Assembly (NCBI RefSeq): GCF_013371085.1
Contig: NZ_JABWCV010000010.1
Span: forward strand, 1 to 64,000
Reading direction: 5' to 3'
Length of the DNA stretch: 64,000 bases
Source of the DNA: Vreelandella maris
Lineage (GTDB): Bacteria; Pseudomonadota; Gammaproteobacteria; Pseudomonadales; Halomonadaceae
Shown: in pieces, positions 62,154 through 64,000 of the stretch
Position numbering within the stretch: position 1 is the first letter of the stretch
Layout: each line of letters begins with the position of its first letter
Made by a program: the position numbers and the translations under genes
The notes under the pieces: generated by a model
What the model saw: the letters and a program-made list of their open reading frames with translations, nothing else
What the model was told of the DNA's origin: nothing
Databases searched by the model: none

Positions 62154-62513
62154 TTAGATTTCACACCAAATGCGCTCTCTTAGATCATCACTGAGCTTTG
62201 ATACCTTATGCACGCGTTTTAACGTCGCTTCTGTCATGTCACCAGTGATTTCATGATAGCAGGACATCATAGATGACGGCGTTAGCAGACCCTCAAGACC
62301 CAGCATGCAGCTTGTCAGCTTGTTGCAGGAAACCGCTACGGTTGCAAAGAAATCGAGTTCGTGACGCGTTGCGTCATTCAGTGTTTCTAACCAAATGCGC
62401 TGTAACTTAATCGCTGTGTTAGTGGATTCCATCCAAGGTTGAGACCACAAAACGAGCAAGTTTTCTGTGACGGGTGCTTCCACTGGCTGTTTTGTAAGAC
62501 TTGAGGTTACCAT
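62154..62513 (-). CDS. Phasin-like helical protein
   Basis: 119 residues; amphipathic helices throughout (SQPWMESTNTAIKLQRIWLETLNDATRHELDFF; ATLKRVHKVSKLSDDLRERIW), which is the pattern of phasin-family granule-associated proteins. GAGGA is 8 nt before the ATG. No PHA synthase gene is in view, so the assignment is tentative. Upstream lies the C49 tract. Confidence 0.6.
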   Translation of the reverse strand: MVTSSLTKQPVEAPVTENLLVLWSQPWMESTNTAIKLQRIWLETLNDATRHELDFFATVAVSCNKLTSCMLGLEGLLTPSSMMSCYHEITGDMTEATLKRVHKVSKLSDDLRERIWCEI

Positions 62514-62634
62514 TTTATTGTCCTCTTTGAAGGTAAGGCCGTATAGATGGCTTTAATGTTGTTGTAATATTTTATGTTTTTACCAGCCAACCAACATTGA
62601 CGTTTTATTATGCCTATACAAACAGTTAGCTAGT

Positions 62635-62684
<50 letters not shown>

Positions 62685-63007
62685 AGTCATATCTTTCAAA
62701 TAGTATAGATGACATAGGTGTACAAAAATTTGACCGTCGTCAGCTTTATAGCTTGAAATATTTCATGAATAGTATACTTGATTTCAAGGAGAGAGCCGCT
62801 GCTAAGAATGGGGGCGTTTTATTTTGAAAATGGTAATTTGAATGATTAGTATTTTAGTTATTGCTATAGTAATAAAATATTAATTGTTGGTTGGTTAAAA
62901 TAATGAGTAGGCTTTTAATGAGAATTAATTTTTTAATATTGATATAGAAAGTTGACCGGAATCATAGAAAACGAGCTTTACCTCACACTAGGATACCTTT
63001 TGAAAAG

Positions 63008-63032
63008 CGGCCCATTGTTGGGCTATTTTTTT
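63008..63032 (+). terminator. Terminator-shaped hairpin just upstream of a start codon
   Basis: GCCCA-TTGT-TGGGC followed by TATTTTTTT, ending 19 nt before the ATG at 63052. No gene on this strand ends here within 500 bp, so it would act on the leader of the following gene (attenuation) or end an unannotated transcript. Confidence 0.55.
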
Positions 63033-63051
63033 ATATGATTAGAGGTCCTTA

Positions 63052-63555
63052 ATGATGGATAACTTGACAGCACTTACTTATCTACCTCAAGACCAGCTGA
63101 ACTTAGCTTATTTGCATGAGGTACTTGAGCTAAATCGCTACCGGGGCTTGGCACTGAGTTTTCTGCCCTTTGATCCACCTATTAGTCGCCTGATGGATGC
63201 GATTGGTATGGAGTGTGTGCATAGACTCTGCAGTTTGCAGGAAGTGGCTCGTCAGATGGAGCTTGGCGCGTGCGTGAATGCTAACCACCAAAAAGAACCT
63301 CCATTTTTCAATAAAATTAGTAAGCACTTCTTCGTTGTAGATGAAAATATGGGGCAATACTTACTAGTGAATGCCGAAAAAGCCGCTGAAGCGACGTGTA
63401 CGTTCTTTGGTTGGCTGCTTGAAACGAATGCGACGCCTGAATTACACCAACCATTATTCGATTTTGTGACACAAAAAACGAAAGAGTGTCTCGTGCTTCG
63501 AGAGTGCCGCGAGCACTGGGGAGTAGGCTCTTCTGAGTTAAGTCTTGCGATGTGA
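63052..63555 (+). CDS. Helical protein of unknown function
   Basis: 167 residues, mainly helical: NLAYLHEVLELNRYRGLALSFLPFD, ISRLMDAIGMECVHRLCSLQEVARQMELG, then KHFFVVDENMGQYLLVNAEKAAEATCTFFGWLLETNATPELHQPLFDFVTQK. Regularly placed His/Glu recall ferritin-like bundles but no family is assigned. AGAGG lies before the ATG (a second ATG is the next codon). Five cysteines in a cytoplasmic protein suggest possible redox or metal binding. Expression may be controlled by the hairpin at 63008. Confidence 0.7.
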   Translation: MMDNLTALTYLPQDQLNLAYLHEVLELNRYRGLALSFLPFDPPISRLMDAIGMECVHRLCSLQEVARQMELGACVNANHQKEPPFFNKISKHFFVVDENMGQYLLVNAEKAAEATCTFFGWLLETNATPELHQPLFDFVTQKTKECLVLRECREHWGVGSSELSLAM

Positions 63556-63599
63556 GTAAAGCGCCGCTTCGTTCACAACCTCTGTATATGGAGAAGCAT

Positions 63600-63668
63600 A
63601 TGTCTACTGACGCAGAGCGAGCCATGTTGACAGGATTTTTTGCGTTAGATCAATGCTGTTATGAGTAA
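63600..63668 (+). CDS. Possible 22-residue micro-ORF
   Basis: Starts MSTDAERAML and ends with DQCCYE; GGAG lies 6 nt before the ATG. It follows the gene at 63052 by 44 bp. Only the ribosome-binding site supports it; it may be a remnant of a longer gene. Confidence 0.2.
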   Translation: MSTDAERAMLTGFFALDQCCYE

Positions 63669-63839
63669 GTGCGTTTATTTGCTGGAGGAGCTTCTCTTCA
63701 AGAAAGTTTACGCTATAACTATTCATACTCTACTAATAGTTATTGTGAACGAGGCATGGGTTCGTGCGAAAAAGTCGCGGACAAAAGCTAGGTAAGAGGA
63801 TGTTAATTAAACTGTAGTTTACGTGCTTAGGGAAGTCGC

Positions 63840-64000
63840 ATGAAGGTCATGGTGCTTGAGAAACAGGGTGGGCCTTTGCAGTGTCATGAAAGGGTGATTC
63901 CTACGCCAGGGCCGGGGCAGGTACTGCTTAAAGTAGAGGCGTGTGCCGTGTGTCGTACTGACCTGCATCTACTCGATGGAGAACTGCCAGACATCCATTA
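63840..64000 (+). CDS. Zinc-dependent alcohol dehydrogenase, 5' part (cut by window end)
   Basis: The 53 visible residues, MKVMVLEKQGGPLQCHERVIPTPGPGQVLLKVEACAVCRTDLHLLDGELPD, are the N-terminal GroES-like domain of a medium-chain zinc alcohol dehydrogenase; CAVCRTDLH includes the first catalytic-zinc cysteine. GGGAAG precedes the ATG. Substrate cannot be told from this part. Confidence 0.85.
   Translation, partial: MKVMVLEKQGGPLQCHERVIPTPGPGQVLLKVEACAVCRTDLHLLDGELPDIH

Overview
The window looks like a chromosome segment of a moderately GC-rich halophilic gammaproteobacterium, most likely Halomonadaceae (Halomonas or a close relative). The evidence is a betIBA operon with a divergent choline-type binding protein, a GlpSTPQUV-type glycerol ABC importer used where one would expect GlpF, gammaproteobacterial AmpG, FadE, Nfo and ProS proteins, and E. 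coli-like tRNA-Met and 4.5S RNA. Species cannot be fixed from the sequence alone.

Layout. 0-13.6 kb: SixA-CHAD phosphatase fusion; a leaderless subtilase with a stand-alone propeptide-like partner; VOC protein; divergent azoreductase/LysR pair; topoisomerase III; ABC1 kinase; SEC-C protein; AmpG-type permease with a C11 tract at its 5' end; FKBP isomerase; a 40-residue membrane protein. 13.7-20 kb: c-di-GMP signalling block, with a SUOX-fold periplasmic protein plus diguanylate cyclase, a lipoprotein truncated haemoglobin, and a cupredoxin / GGDEF-EAL / DUF3034 operon. 20-22.5 kb: a Tat-exported pentapeptide-repeat protein overlapping an HprK-like kinase-PqqD fusion, then a lytic transglycosylase. 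22.5-31.6 kb: housekeeping and transport (proS, lipoprotein, amidase, nfo, glycerophosphodiesterase, quinone reductase, SLC13/TrkA-C permease). 31.7-42.9 kb: glycerol regulon (glpR-glpK, glpD, glpSTPQUV). 43-50.9 kb: fadE, betIBA and a choX-like gene. 50.9-51.2 kb: tRNA-Met and 4.5S RNA.

From 51.2 kb the content turns accessory: an AT-rich stretch with a small secreted protein, an IS3-family element interrupted by an IS110-family element, an rbbA gene beheaded by the IS3 element with yhhJ behind it, and a stress/proteostasis cluster (cbpM, cbpA, second-type ftsH, DksA/TraR-like, two helical proteins, one phasin-like). A 49-base C homopolymer, another unknown helical protein and the start of a zinc alcohol dehydrogenase follow.

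Most notable observation: the non-coding 5' part of the IS110 element reads as a bridge RNA. An 11-bp stem encloses a loop whose two guide segments match the two sides of the actual insertion site, and two further segments match the element's own two ends. The insertion lies directly after the codon for the second catalytic Asp of the IS3 transposase, in its conserved HSDQGS motif, and the only mismatch in the left guide is at a synonymous codon position. The other strong candidate for an undescribed system is the Tat-repeat protein / HprK-PqqD pair.
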